Assembly (NCBI GenBank): GCA_018882645.1
Contig: VERM01000001.1
Location: forward strand, 1 to 25,017
DNA from: Ferruginibacter sp.
GTDB taxonomy: Bacteria; Bacteroidota; Bacteroidia; Chitinophagales; Chitinophagaceae
Length of the DNA: 25,017 nucleotides
Direction: 5' to 3'
A program made the translations under genes and the position numbers. The notes beneath the pieces are model-generated. The model made no database searches. It saw nothing but the letters and a program-made list of their open reading frames with translations, and was not told the origin of the DNA. Shown piece after piece: positions 7,749 through 16,343 of the stretch (its first letter is position 1; each line of letters opens with the position of its first letter).

Positions 7749-7778
7749 TTGGTAATGAGTATATTATGTGATATTTTG
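7749..7778 (+). promoter_or_regulatory. Candidate promoter for the small membrane-protein gene
   Basis: TTG (7749-7751), a 20-base spacer and TATTTTG (7772-7778) resemble the Bacteroidota promoter with one base missing inside the -7 box. It ends 20 bases before the ATG at 7799. Confidence 0.35.
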
Positions 7779-7798
7779 TAAGACAATTTGATCATATT

Positions 7799-8158
7799 AT
7801 GGAAGACAATTTTTCAGACAAAAGATCAGGAGGAGGCGGTAATATTTTTTGGGCTATTATATTGGTAGCTTTCTTGTTTGCGCTTTATAAGACAAATCCA
7901 ACGCCTAAACAGTTTGGAACTTTTCTGGCAACAGAGGTTGCAAAAAAAATGGGTGCAGACCAATCGACCGTAAAACTTATAGGGGGAATAACTGACTATG
8001 ATCAAGTTGCAGAATGGATAAATAAATTTTCCAACAGAGAGGACTATGTTTTTTTTAGTATATATACTATTGAAGTTGGCAAAAAGAAAAATCAATTTTT
8101 TGGCGTATTCAACAATTTTATTCCATTTGGCGGGGATGATAAAAAAGGAAGAAAGTAA
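7799..8158 (+). CDS. Small single-pass membrane protein, DUF4359-like
   Basis: 119 residues. A charged, Gly-rich N-terminus (about 1-15) leads into one transmembrane helix at about 15-30 (IFWAIILVAFLFALY), then a soluble domain. The pattern KTNPTPKQFGTFLATEV just after the helix, together with DYVFFSIYTIEV and FFGVFNNFIPF, resembles the DUF4359 family as I remember it; the family has no known function. The C-terminus is highly charged (GGDDKKGRK). It stands alone, divergent from coaX, with 136 bases before the metalloprotease gene, and its role cannot be inferred from neighbours. Confidence 0.75.
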   Translation: MEDNFSDKRSGGGGNIFWAIILVAFLFALYKTNPTPKQFGTFLATEVAKKMGADQSTVKLIGGITDYDQVAEWINKFSNREDYVFFSIYTIEVGKKKNQFFGVFNNFIPFGGDDKKGRK

Positions 8159-8216
8159 ATTTATTTATTTTTTCTTTTGTATTAACGTTATAAATCAATT
8201 TTCATAAGCCATATAA

Positions 8217-8276
8217 CTGATACAAGTTGTATTGATCCTCATTATATTTTATGCTGTCTTGTCCATCTGATACAAG
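8217..8276. repeat. Two CTGATACAAG copies with inverted repeats upstream of the metalloprotease gene
   Basis: CTGATACAAG occurs at 8217-8226 and at 8267-8276, 50 bases apart (about five helical turns). The first copy overlaps a near-palindrome, ATACAA-G-TTGTAT (8220-8232). The second is the right arm of CTTGT-N9-ACAAG (8258-8276). It could be an operator or just a short hairpin region; no matching regulator is seen. Confidence 0.4.
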
Positions 8277-8294
8277 GTTTAAAATATACTATCA

Positions 8295-10610
8295 ATGAAG
8301 TATAAGATACTCTTATCTATTTTATTAACTGTATTACTCATAAATAATCTTTCTGCGCAGACTCGCAAAAGTTCTTTATTGTTCAATCAGGTTGAAAATG
8401 AAAAAAAGAAAGGAAGGCTATTTGAATCTTTAAAATGCTTCAGTATTTCTGAGCGCAAAGTTATTTCCGATGAATCGCAGTTGACCATCCCGGAGTCGAG
8501 CATATTGATTGCAGCCGACAAAGATTTATTGGATTTGTATCAAAAAAATACTGAGGCGTTGATTTTTCAGGTCCCGGCAAATAATGGCACTGAAATGAAA
8601 GTCCATTTGGTTCAGTCTGAAATAAATGGAACATCAGATTATCAATTTGGGATTATCGGGGAAGGAGGGTTTAAAAAAAGATTGGTTGGGGATATGGGAA
8701 TTCACTATCGCGGATATGTAGAAGGAGATTCAAATTCTCTGGCTGCTCTCAGTGTATTTTCGAATGGAGAAGTGATGGGATTTTTTTGCAATAAAAACGG
8801 CAATTATGTGCTCGGAAAAATGAAAGACCAGAGTGCGTATATATTTTATAACAGTCGAAATATTAGTTTACCTAAACAACCCACCTGTTACACGAATGAT
8901 TTGGAGCATGTCAAAAATGCTGTTGATGTAAAGTTTGAAAGCAGGCCGCTCGCGCCGTCAACGCTGTGCAATAAAGTGCGCGTATACTGGGAAGTGGATT
9001 ATGCATTTTATTACAACAGGGGTTTTAATGTAACCAGTGTTCAAAATTATATCAATGGTTTATTTAATCAGGTTGCTTTAATATACCTTAATGAAGGTAT
9101 AACCATTGAGCTTTCGGAATTGAATGTTTGGTCTGTTGAAGATCCCTACAGAACATCGACAAGAGACAATGCTCTTGAAGACTTCAGAATCAGATGGAAT
9201 AAACTCGATGATAAATTTAACGGAGATATTGCCATGTTGGTTGCCGGAGGTCCCAGCAATCTTGGAGGAGTTGCCTATATAAATATTTTGTGCAATCGTC
9301 CGTATGCATATGGCTATTCTCAGATTTACGGCTATTATAGCAACTATCCTGTTTTTTCCCCGGATGTATATCTTCTTGCTCATGAAATGGGACATAATCT
9401 CGGTTCATACCATACTCAATGGTGCGGCTGGAATACGGGCTCGGGTGGCAGCTGCGGAGCGATTGACAATTGCTATCCTGTTGAATCGGTATCTGGAGGG
9501 TGTAGTACATGTTCTTCTACAATAAATATAAATGCCTTGCCTGCCGGTTGGAAGGGAACAATCATGAGTTATTGTAATCTTACAAACGTCGGAGTAGATT
9601 TTGTAAACGGGTTCGGCTCTTTACCACAGTCTGTAATCAGAAGCCGTGTCTCTTCTTCAACTTGTCTGATTTCAAATAATCAATGGAACGGATCAGTAGA
9701 TTCGTTGTGGTCAAATGCTTCAAACTGGAGTTGTGGCGCTGTGCCCAATGCAACAACAGACGTAACCATTAAAACGCCCGTCACTTATTTTCCCGTAATC
9801 AAATCGACTGCCATTTGCAGAAAACTAAATGAGCTGCAGGGAGCAACCATTAAAGTCAATAGAGGATTTGGCCTTACTGTAGCCGGAACGAATAACTCGG
9901 TTGCAGTGAAGATTCCCGCAACATCAAAATTATTCATTACCGGAACGGCAACTCCAGGAGGTTTGATGCAGTCGGGAGCTTCGGATCTGACGTCTCAGCA
10001 GATGATTAGGGTTACGCCCACATTGTATGAAATTCCTTCTATTAGACTGACTGCCGATGAAAGTTTTTTATTTGTACCTGTGTACGGAAGTTTCACTGAA
10101 GTATACGGTTTTACGGGTACTGCATTGAATAACAATACGAATGGCGATGTTTTCAGATTGAATGGAAATAACATGAAAGCGCCTGCTGTAACCGGCAACT
10201 ATCATATATTGGTTGATTTTCAAACCGGGAGATACACCATATACGGTGCTTTGAATAAAGTTACACCTCCGACATCAAACGAAATTTTTATCACAGGAAG
10301 TGCAACACCGGCAGGATGGATGAGTAACGGACAGGCTCCAGTACTGAGTCAGAAGTTTACGAAGCTAAGCAATTCGGAGTATGAACTGTCATCCATCACC
10401 CTCAATGGTGGAGGAAGTTTTTTATTCGTTCCGGTATATGGTAATTGGAACAGCAAATACGGAGGCATTGGATATACGAACAACTCCAACAATCCACTTG
10501 GTGATATGCTTTGTTCACAAGGCTCTGATTTACTGGCACCTCCTACAAGCGGAAATTACAGAATCAGAATAAATTTTCATACTGGGAAATACACAATGAC
10601 CAAGCTCTGA
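8295..10610 (+). CDS. Secreted metzincin metalloprotease with two SusE/SusF-like modules
   Basis: 771 residues. A signal peptide (residues 1-21, ending LSA before Q) is followed by a probable propeptide to about 215. The zinc protease domain covers about 217-460: HEMGHNLGSYH at 363-373 gives zinc ligands His363, His367 and His373 with catalytic Glu364, and the Met-turn IMSYC contains Met424. This is the metzincin signature of the M12B/reprolysin-like group. A region around 470-540 (SLWSNASNWSCGAVPNATTDV) resembles a domain common in secreted Bacteroidota proteins. Two related modules follow, from about 545 (LFITGTATPGG) and 663 (EIFITGSATPAGW), each with FLFVPVYG and a closing GNY...F.TG.YT. 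They resemble the C-terminal starch-binding modules of SusE/SusF. The second module runs to the stop, so no type IX secretion C-terminal domain is visible. Confidence 0.88.
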   Translation: MKYKILLSILLTVLLINNLSAQTRKSSLLFNQVENEKKKGRLFESLKCFSISERKVISDESQLTIPESSILIAADKDLLDLYQKNTEALIFQVPANNGTEMKVHLVQSEINGTSDYQFGIIGEGGFKKRLVGDMGIHYRGYVEGDSNSLAALSVFSNGEVMGFFCNKNGNYVLGKMKDQSAYIFYNSRNISLPKQPTCYTNDLEHVKNAVDVKFESRPLAPSTLCNKVRVYWEVDYAFYYNRGFNVTSVQNYINGLFNQVALIYLNEGITIELSELNVWSVEDPYRTSTRDNALEDFRIRWNKLDDKFNGDIAMLVAGGPSNLGGVAYINILCNRPYAYGYSQIYGYYSNYPVFSPDVYLLAHEMGHNLGSYHTQWCGWNTGSGGSCGAIDNCYPVESVSGGCSTCSSTININALPAGWKGTIMSYCNLTNVGVDFVNGFGSLPQSVIRSRVSSSTCLISNNQWNGSVDSLWSNASNWSCGAVPNATTDVTIKTPVTYFPVIKSTAICRKLNELQGATIKVNRGFGLTVAGTNNSVAVKIPATSKLFITGTATPGGLMQSGASDLTSQQMIRVTPTLYEIPSIRLTADESFLFVPVYGSFTEVYGFTGTALNNNTNGDVFRLNGNNMKAPAVTGNYHILVDFQTGRYTIYGALNKVTPPTSNEIFITGSATPAGWMSNGQAPVLSQKFTKLSNSEYELSSITLNGGGSFLFVPVYGNWNSKYGGIGYTNNSNNPLGDMLCSQGSDLLAPPTSGNYRIRINFHTGKYTMTKL

Positions 10611-10621
10611 TGATGATTTGA

Positions 10622-11260
10622 TTAACTCAAATTGAAACCTTCCAGATTCTTGAAATGTCCGTTCAGCCGAATCTTTTTTTTCAAACTTTCCATTTCTTTC
10701 ACCACCGGTAGAATATTGGCAAGGTGCCTTTTGATATACTCCTGCCGGTGCAATTCATTTTCGTATTCGAGCAATTGGTATTCCTGTTCCGAGGTCATGC
10801 CAACATGATGAGCAATATCGAAGCTGATGAGCTCTTCATCCGGTTTCCCGAAATTTTTGTTGACCTCTATATGCTGATGCAAAGCTCTGGTATCTTCTAT
10901 GATTTTATGCATCATATTTCTGCTGCCATTATTATAATTATTGAGGTATGAAACAATCGCTCCGCTGTATAATTTATCCGGCAAGTCTTTAATGATTTCT
11001 AAAATTTTAAAAACAGAGACCCCTTTGGTCTTTATATCCATTTTTCCGTCATCATAGATTTTAGAAATTTCAACAATTTCCACCAGCGTTCCCAGTTCAA
11101 TTGCTTTTTCTCCGATGATAGCGGGTATGCCAAATGGTTTTTTATTTTCAAAACAATCTTTGATTAACTGCTTGTATCTCGGCTCAAAAATATGCAGATT
11201 CAATTTTTCCCCCGGAAAAACTACAATCGAAAGAGGAAATATGGGAATGAAGTTGGTCAT
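10622..11260 (-). CDS. Lon substrate-binding (N-terminal) domain protein
   Basis: A 212-residue protein made essentially of the Lon protease N-terminal domain. The family signature PIFPLSIVVFPGEKLNLHIFEPRYKQLI is at residues 5-32, with FGIPAIIG and IELGTLVEIVEI following. The ATPase and protease domains of true Lon are absent, as is normal for this stand-alone COG2802-type family. A role in binding or delivering misfolded protein is often supposed but not established. It ends 11 bases from the convergent metalloprotease gene and is divergent from the glycan locus. Confidence 0.88.
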   Translation of the reverse strand: MTNFIPIFPLSIVVFPGEKLNLHIFEPRYKQLIKDCFENKKPFGIPAIIGEKAIELGTLVEIVEISKIYDDGKMDIKTKGVSVFKILEIIKDLPDKLYSGAIVSYLNNYNNGSRNMMHKIIEDTRALHQHIEVNKNFGKPDEELISFDIAHHVGMTSEQEYQLLEYENELHRQEYIKRHLANILPVVKEMESLKKKIRLNGHFKNLEGFNLS

Positions 11261-11305
11261 CTTTGATCAATAACAAGAAAACTGCAAATTAGTTATTTGT
11301 TTACA

Positions 11306-11336
11306 TTGAAAATCTTTGATCTTTCCAATACTTTTT
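11306..11336 (+). promoter_or_regulatory. Candidate promoter for the glycan locus
   Basis: TTG (11306-11308), a 20-base spacer and TACTTTTT (11329-11336, 7 of 8 to TAnnTTTG) lie 36 bases upstream of the first glycosyltransferase ATG. No other good candidate is seen between the Lon-domain gene and this locus. Confidence 0.45.
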
Positions 11337-11372
11337 ATTCTCAGCGAAAGCGTCTAATTTTATCATTCTTTT

Positions 11373-12254
11373 ATGAAAATAAGCGGTGTAACCATCATCA
11401 GAAATGCAATCATCAATGACTATCCGATTGTTGAGGCCATTCAATCCATACTTCCGGTTGTGGATGAGATGATAGTGTCTGTAGGAGACTCTGAAGATGA
11501 AACAGAAACCCTGATCCGGAATATCGGTTCCGATAAAATTAAAATCTTTCATTCCCATTGGGATCTCAGCGTAAGAAAAGGAGGGAGCATTCTTGCGATA
11601 GAAACCAATAAGGCATTGCAACATGTATCGCCCGATACCGACTGGATATTTTATATTCAGGGAGATGAGGTGGTTCATGAGAAATACCATGATAATATCA
11701 GGTGGGCTCTTCGGCAGTATCATCAGGATAATCAAGTAGAAGGGCTGCTGTTCAACTATCTCCACTTTTATGGTACGTATGATTATGTGGCCGACAGCAG
11801 GAAATGGTATAAATATGAAACGAGGATTATCAGAAACAACAGAAATATTCTTTCCTATCGAGACGCACAGGGATTTAGAAAACACGCCAACAGGAAAATC
11901 AATGTGGCTTTGATCAATGCATATGTATATCATTACGGATGGGTTAAAAATCCCCGACAGATGAAGATCAAGCAAAAAAATATGGCCGAATTATGGTTTG
12001 AGGATGATAATTTGGTCAATAAAATAAAAGCAGAGGAAGATTATTTTGACTATGGAAGCTTTGATTCTTTAAAGAAATTTACAGAAACACACCCTGCCGT
12101 GATGCGGGATAGAATCAATCAAAAAAACTGGCATATTGAACTCGATATCTCCCGAAAAAAGATGAAATTGAAATACAGAATATTGCAGTGGATTGAAAAT
12201 TTGACGGGCAAGAGATTATTTACATTTACAAATCATATCATTATCAGAAAATAA
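11373..12254 (+). CDS. Glycosyltransferase, family 2-like
   Basis: 293 residues. The N-terminus (KISGVTIIRNAIINDYPIVEAIQSILPVVDEMIVSVGDSEDET) has the GT-A layout of family 2 transferases, with the nucleotide-binding strand and the acidic VGDSEDET turn. QGDE at 96-99 sits where the metal-binding DxD-type motif is expected. The C-terminal part (YETRIIRN..., HYGWVKNP) is typical of family 2 enzymes acting on surface glycans. Donor and acceptor cannot be predicted. It is the first gene of a tightly packed plus-strand run reaching meaB. Confidence 0.85.
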   Translation: MKISGVTIIRNAIINDYPIVEAIQSILPVVDEMIVSVGDSEDETETLIRNIGSDKIKIFHSHWDLSVRKGGSILAIETNKALQHVSPDTDWIFYIQGDEVVHEKYHDNIRWALRQYHQDNQVEGLLFNYLHFYGTYDYVADSRKWYKYETRIIRNNRNILSYRDAQGFRKHANRKINVALINAYVYHYGWVKNPRQMKIKQKNMAELWFEDDNLVNKIKAEEDYFDYGSFDSLKKFTETHPAVMRDRINQKNWHIELDISRKKMKLKYRILQWIENLTGKRLFTFTNHIIIRK

Positions 12255-12273
12255 TCGCGATTTATATTCAACA

Positions 12274-13116
12274 ATGGTGATCATACAATTTTCAGGCGGC
12301 TTGGGAAATCAAATGTTCTTGTACGGACTATATTATTCTTTTTTAAAAAAAGGTATTGAACCAAAAGTTGATTTGTCTCATTTTGAAAAAGAAAAAAACC
12401 ACAATGGATTTGAAATCGAAAAAATATTTTCATTGAGATTGAAATATTCTACCAATTTGCAAAACTTGTTCTTTTCAAAGATAACCAAGTTGCTTTATTG
12501 GATTGGTAAGCATCCTTATAAAGAAAAGTTTATCGATCAGTATAAATACAATCATAAGTTGAGTGAAGTTCGCTTTGGCTATTTAAAAGGGTACTGGCAG
12601 TCTGAAAAATATTTTTCTGATTTTTCAGTCGGACTTAGAAATGAGTTTAAGTTTCCTGCTTTGAGAGACGAAAAAAATAAAAAAATTTCAGATGAGATTA
12701 TTGTAACCAGCTCGGTCAGTATACATATAAGAAGAGGCGATTATCTTCAGTCCGGAAGAAATTTTTCTTTGGATTTGAATTATTACAATGAAGCAGTAAA
12801 ATATATTCAGCAAAGAGTAAAAAATCCTGTGTTTTATATTTTTTCTGATGATATGACATGGGTAAAAGAAAATTTTAGCAATCAGAATTTAATACCGGTT
12901 GACTGGAATGTCGGAGAGAAGAGTTATGAAGACATGCATTTAATGTCTTTGTGCAAACACAATGTCATTGCCAACAGTTCATTCAGCTGGTGGGGGGCCT
13001 GGTTGAATCCGAATCCGGATAAAATAGTGATAGCTCCGGCAAAGTGGATGCCACATCATACAGGTTCCAATGATCTGATTCCTGAATCATGGATTCGAAT
13101 AAACAATTCATTTTAA
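12274..13116 (+). CDS. Alpha-1,2-fucosyltransferase-like, family GT11
   Basis: 280 residues. It starts with the GT11 signature IQFSGGLGNQMFLYG, has the donor-binding HIRRGDY at 151-157, and near the C-terminus SSFSWWGAWL, all hallmarks of GT11 enzymes that transfer fucose from GDP-fucose, usually in alpha-1,2 linkage to galactose. Length is normal. It implies that the surface glycan made here carries fucose or a related sugar, but no GDP-fucose synthesis gene (gmd, fcl or fkp) is in the window, so the donor must be supplied from elsewhere. The gene is visibly A+T-rich, with long A-runs, as are its neighbours. Confidence 0.93.
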   Translation: MVIIQFSGGLGNQMFLYGLYYSFLKKGIEPKVDLSHFEKEKNHNGFEIEKIFSLRLKYSTNLQNLFFSKITKLLYWIGKHPYKEKFIDQYKYNHKLSEVRFGYLKGYWQSEKYFSDFSVGLRNEFKFPALRDEKNKKISDEIIVTSSVSIHIRRGDYLQSGRNFSLDLNYYNEAVKYIQQRVKNPVFYIFSDDMTWVKENFSNQNLIPVDWNVGEKSYEDMHLMSLCKHNVIANSSFSWWGAWLNPNPDKIVIAPAKWMPHHTGSNDLIPESWIRINNSF

Positions 13117-13124
13117 TGTAGAGT

Positions 13125-13850
13125 ATGATAAAAAAAATCAAGACTTATTTTGAGTATAAAAAAGACTTAAAGAATCTCATTCAACAAAAAGGAAACGATA
13201 AGGCATTTCCTTTTGGGAAATTTCGTCCAATCCTTAATGAAAAACATGCTGAGTCCGGCATTGCATCCGGACATTATTTTCATCAGGATTTATTGATTGC
13301 CAGAAAAATCTTTGAAAATAAACCAACCAAGCATGTTGATATAGGGTCTCGTACTGATGGCTTTGTGGCACATGTGGCTTCGTATCGCGAAATAGAGGTT
13401 TTTGATATCAGAGAGCAAGAAAATAAAATCAAAAATATCATTTTCAAAAGAGCAGATTTAACAAAGCTTACACCCGACCTGATTGGTTATTGTGATTCGA
13501 TTTCTTCTTTACATGCAATCGAACATTTTGGTCTTGGTCGTTATGGAGACAGCATTGATTATAACGGGCACTTAAAAGCACTAGCCAACATAGAACAAAT
13601 TTTACAAAAAGGAGGACGGTTTTATTTTTCAACACCAATTGGACCGCAAAGAATTGAATTCAATGCTCATCGTGTATTTTCTGTTCGCTATCTGCTTGAT
13701 TTGTTTGAGCCGAAATATTACATGGATTCGTTTTCATTTGTTGATGATGCGGGAAATTTGCATGAAGATGTATCGCTTTCCTCAAATGACATCGACAATA
13801 ACTTTGGATGCAGTTATGGATGTGGTATCTTTGAGCTGACTAAAAAATAA
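13125..13850 (+). CDS. DUF268 family protein with methyltransferase-like core
   Basis: 241 residues. The block SGIASGHYFHQDLLIAR (44-60), then HVDIGSRTDGFVAHVASYREIEVFDIR from residue 70, is characteristic of DUF268. HVDIGSR sits where a SAM-dependent methyltransferase has its glycine-rich motif I, and SLHAIEHFGLGRYGD and GGRFYFSTPIGP fit later Rossmann strands. Function is unproven; DUF268 genes are commonly seen among glycan-synthesis genes, and sugar modification is a reasonable guess. It starts 8 bases after the GT11 gene and ends 3 bases before the next gene. Confidence 0.82.
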   Translation: MIKKIKTYFEYKKDLKNLIQQKGNDKAFPFGKFRPILNEKHAESGIASGHYFHQDLLIARKIFENKPTKHVDIGSRTDGFVAHVASYREIEVFDIREQENKIKNIIFKRADLTKLTPDLIGYCDSISSLHAIEHFGLGRYGDSIDYNGHLKALANIEQILQKGGRFYFSTPIGPQRIEFNAHRVFSVRYLLDLFEPKYYMDSFSFVDDAGNLHEDVSLSSNDIDNNFGCSYGCGIFELTKK

Positions 13851-13853
13851 ATT

Positions 13854-14468
13854 ATGGCAATTGCTTTTATTGAGAGAATAAAAAATAATCTTAAAGAAAA
13901 GAAAAAAAATAAAATTATCAATAAATGGTATAGCGAAGGGTGTCCTGTGCCTACCCCACATATCATTAAACAGCTTGCCATTCAGTCTTACCAAAAACAA
14001 TCAGGGATCGATATTCTTGTTGAAACGGGCACCTTCAGGGGTGATATGGTAGAAGCTCAGATGGGGTATTTTAAACAGATTTTTTCTATTGAGTTGAGTG
14101 AAAAACTATGGCAGGATGCCAGGGACAAATTTCGTTCTTATAACAACATAGCTATACTACAAGGCGACAGCGGAAAAGTATTAAAAGATGTTATGTTGCA
14201 ACTGAAAGGCCCGGCTGTATTTTGGCTGGATGGTCATTATTCTGCCGGGGAAACAGCAAAAGGGGATAAAGAATGTCCGATTTTTGAGGAAATTGATTCA
14301 ATTTTCACAGATAAACGTTTTAGCCACATACTATTAGTTGATGATGCAAGGTGTTTTAATGGTCAGGGAGATTATCCAACAATTGATGCTTTGACAAATT
14401 ATATCCAATCAAAGGACGCCTCGTATAAAGTTGAAGTTAAAGACGATATCATTAGATTTACGAAATGA
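13854..14468 (+). CDS. Class I SAM-dependent methyltransferase-like protein
   Basis: 204 residues. A basic, Lys-rich N-terminus (about 8-24) precedes the methyltransferase-like motif LVETGTFRGD at 55-64. Then come IFSIELSEKLWQDA (the acidic residue after strand 2 that would contact the SAM ribose), ILQGDSGKVL, FWLDGHYSAG and LLVDDARCF. These fit the Methyltransf_24 / CmcI-type layout, though I did not identify a precise family. It probably modifies a sugar or phospho-sugar of the glycan, an inference from context. It starts 3 bases after the DUF268 gene and ends 4 bases before the next ATG. Confidence 0.75.
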   Translation: MAIAFIERIKNNLKEKKKNKIINKWYSEGCPVPTPHIIKQLAIQSYQKQSGIDILVETGTFRGDMVEAQMGYFKQIFSIELSEKLWQDARDKFRSYNNIAILQGDSGKVLKDVMLQLKGPAVFWLDGHYSAGETAKGDKECPIFEEIDSIFTDKRFSHILLVDDARCFNGQGDYPTIDALTNYIQSKDASYKVEVKDDIIRFTK

Positions 14469-14472
14469 CAGA

Positions 14473-15537
14473 ATGAACATTTTATCATTAAATTTTGAAA
14501 GATCCTGGAGAGGAGGAGAAAGACAAACTGTCTTCAATGCAATCGGATTGATTCAAAAAGGATTTGATGTTCATTTGGTTTGCAGAAGCGGTTCTGCTCT
14601 TGAGAAAAAAGCAATTGAAAACAACATTAAAGTATATCCATTAACATCCACGCTGTCTGTCTTGTTTTTTTTGATAAGAAATGGCAGGAAGTTTGATATA
14701 CTCCACGCGCAGGGCTCAAAAATCCTAACCTACTGTATTTTATCTAAGCCCTTTCACAACGCAAAAATCATTTTTACCAGAAGAATAAATTTTCGTCCAA
14801 AAGGTCGGTTGACAAGATTGAAATATCGTCTCTGTGATCGAATTGTTGCAATAAGCAGTTCAGTTAAGAATATAGTTGCCGAGTTTTCATCCCGAAACGA
14901 TGTAGAGATCATCTCGGATGTTGTTGTTGAGAAACCCATTCATCCCAATGCTATTGAAGAGAGATTGAAAAAAGTAAATCCTCATCAAAAGAAAATCATA
15001 GGAACTATAGCAGCATTGACTTCCGAAAAAAATCCATTGGACAATATCGAAGTGGTTCGGTTGCTACAACAAAAAAGAGATGATTTTATTTTTTTGCATT
15101 TTGGTGAGGGTAAGATGAAAGATGAAATGATTCGTTTGATTGATCAATACAATTTAAAAGACACGTATTTTTTAATGGGATTTGTTGAGAATGTAAATGA
15201 CTATTTGGCTGCAATGGATGTTTTTATCATGACATCATCCAATGAAGGACTTTGCAGCAGCGTACTAGACGCATTCATATATAAAGTCCCTGTCGTTTCT
15301 ACCCATGCAGGCGGTTTACAGGACTTAATCAACGAAAACAGAGGTATAACCTGTGAAATAAACAAGCCGATGATGATTGTCGAGGGAATTGATACCATTA
15401 TGAACAATCCATTATTGGCAAAAGAGCAAACCGAAAGGGCGTATGAATATGTGATTCGTCAACACAGCATAGAGCATATTTCGGAGCGATATGCTATATT
15501 AATTAAATCTCTTATTAAAAATGAAATGACATCTTGA
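14473..15537 (+). CDS. Glycosyltransferase, family 4-like (GT-B)
   Basis: 354 residues from the ATG at 14473. Translation extended upstream to 14431 would add 14 residues lying inside the previous gene, and the family N-terminus MNILSLNFERSWRGGERQ begins at 14473. The N-terminal acceptor domain contains GGERQTVFN and FDILHAQGSK. The C-terminal donor domain has IGTIAALTSEKNPLDNIE, FLMGFVENV and SSNEGLCSSVLDAF followed by KVPVVSTHAGGLQDLI. In the usual EX7E donor motif the second Glu is Asp here (EGLCSSVLD), a substitution I believe occurs in related Bacteroidota enzymes. The gene ends in a TGATG overlap (1 base shared) with the next gene. Confidence 0.9.
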   Translation: MNILSLNFERSWRGGERQTVFNAIGLIQKGFDVHLVCRSGSALEKKAIENNIKVYPLTSTLSVLFFLIRNGRKFDILHAQGSKILTYCILSKPFHNAKIIFTRRINFRPKGRLTRLKYRLCDRIVAISSSVKNIVAEFSSRNDVEIISDVVVEKPIHPNAIEERLKKVNPHQKKIIGTIAALTSEKNPLDNIEVVRLLQQKRDDFIFLHFGEGKMKDEMIRLIDQYNLKDTYFLMGFVENVNDYLAAMDVFIMTSSNEGLCSSVLDAFIYKVPVVSTHAGGLQDLINENRGITCEINKPMMIVEGIDTIMNNPLLAKEQTERAYEYVIRQHSIEHISERYAILIKSLIKNEMTS

Positions 15538-16343
15538 TGCCAGCGGCCTCCATTATCATATCATACTATAAAAATCTCCCGGCATTGGAAGTCATATTAT
15601 TGGCATTGAATGAACAAAATACCCAAGATACTTTTGAAGTCATCATTTCTGAAGATGATAACGAAGTTTCAACCATTGACTTCATAAATCAAATCCGACA
15701 TTCACTCAATTATTCGATTATACATGTTTCACAGGAAGACAAAGGATTTTATAAATGTGCATGTCTAAATAAATCAATTGTTGCCGCAAACAGTGATTTT
15801 TTAATCTTCATCGATGGCGATTGTATACCTCATAAAAAATTTGTAGCTTCTTATGTTAAACATAAAAGATCCGGTGTCGTTTTGTACGGAAGAAGAGTTA
15901 TGTTGAGTGAAAAGCTGTCTCAATCAATTCTTAACAATCGTAAAACAAGTAAACTTCATTTTATCAACCTTATGCGATATGGGTGCAAGCGAATTGAAGA
16001 TGGATTGTTTTTTCCTATTCTCAACCGATTCTCAAAGAAGAAGAGCTCAGGAATTTTACTCGGCTGTAACATGGGAATCAATAAAGCCGACTTGCTTTCG
16101 ATTAATGGATTTGATGAAGATTATACTTTTCCCGGAGGAGGCGAAGATTCAGATATCGAATGGAGATTTAAAAAAAGGGGCGGTATCGAATTTGCTTCTG
16201 TAAGAAATTTGTCTATTGTATACCATTTGTGGCATGAGCAAAGATTTGATCAGGAAAAGGAAATAAAGAGTACTTCATTCATGAATGATAAAATAAAAGC
16301 GGGAAAATTTTTCTGCAAAAACGGCTTGCAAAAAATAAGCTAA
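15537..16343 (+). CDS. Glycosyltransferase, family 2 with galactosyltransferase-type C-terminal region
   Basis: 268 residues. The GT-A N-terminus ASIIISYYKNLPALEVILLALNEQ is followed by the metal-binding DGDC at 93-96 (FLIFIDGDCIPH). The later segment GCNMGINKADLLSINGFDEDY and GGGEDSDIEWRF matches the C-terminal region (Glyco_transf_7C type) of galactosyl/chondroitin-synthase-like family 2 enzymes, with GEDSD as the likely catalytic acidic cluster. The ATG at 15537 overlaps the preceding TGA by one base; a TTG three bases earlier could also be read, but the ATG is preferred. It ends directly against the next ATG. Confidence 0.9.
   Translation: MPAASIIISYYKNLPALEVILLALNEQNTQDTFEVIISEDDNEVSTIDFINQIRHSLNYSIIHVSQEDKGFYKCACLNKSIVAANSDFLIFIDGDCIPHKKFVASYVKHKRSGVVLYGRRVMLSEKLSQSILNNRKTSKLHFINLMRYGCKRIEDGLFFPILNRFSKKKSSGILLGCNMGINKADLLSINGFDEDYTFPGGGEDSDIEWRFKKRGGIEFASVRNLSIVYHLWHEQRFDQEKEIKSTSFMNDKIKAGKFFCKNGLQKIS

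Noticed and set aside
11301..11975. Long open frame on the minus strand opposite the first glycosyltransferase gene
   Set aside because: The plus-strand frame has clear family 2 motifs and good spacing to its neighbours; the antisense frame has no recognisable protein features.
14431..14472. N-terminal extension of the family 4 glycosyltransferase
   Set aside because: The extra 14 codons lie inside the preceding gene; the conserved N-terminus starts at the ATG at 14473.
15264..15308. Inactive family 4 glycosyltransferase because the second Glu of EX7E is Asp
   Set aside because: The change is conservative, the rest of the donor site is intact, and I believe similar enzymes carry the same residue.
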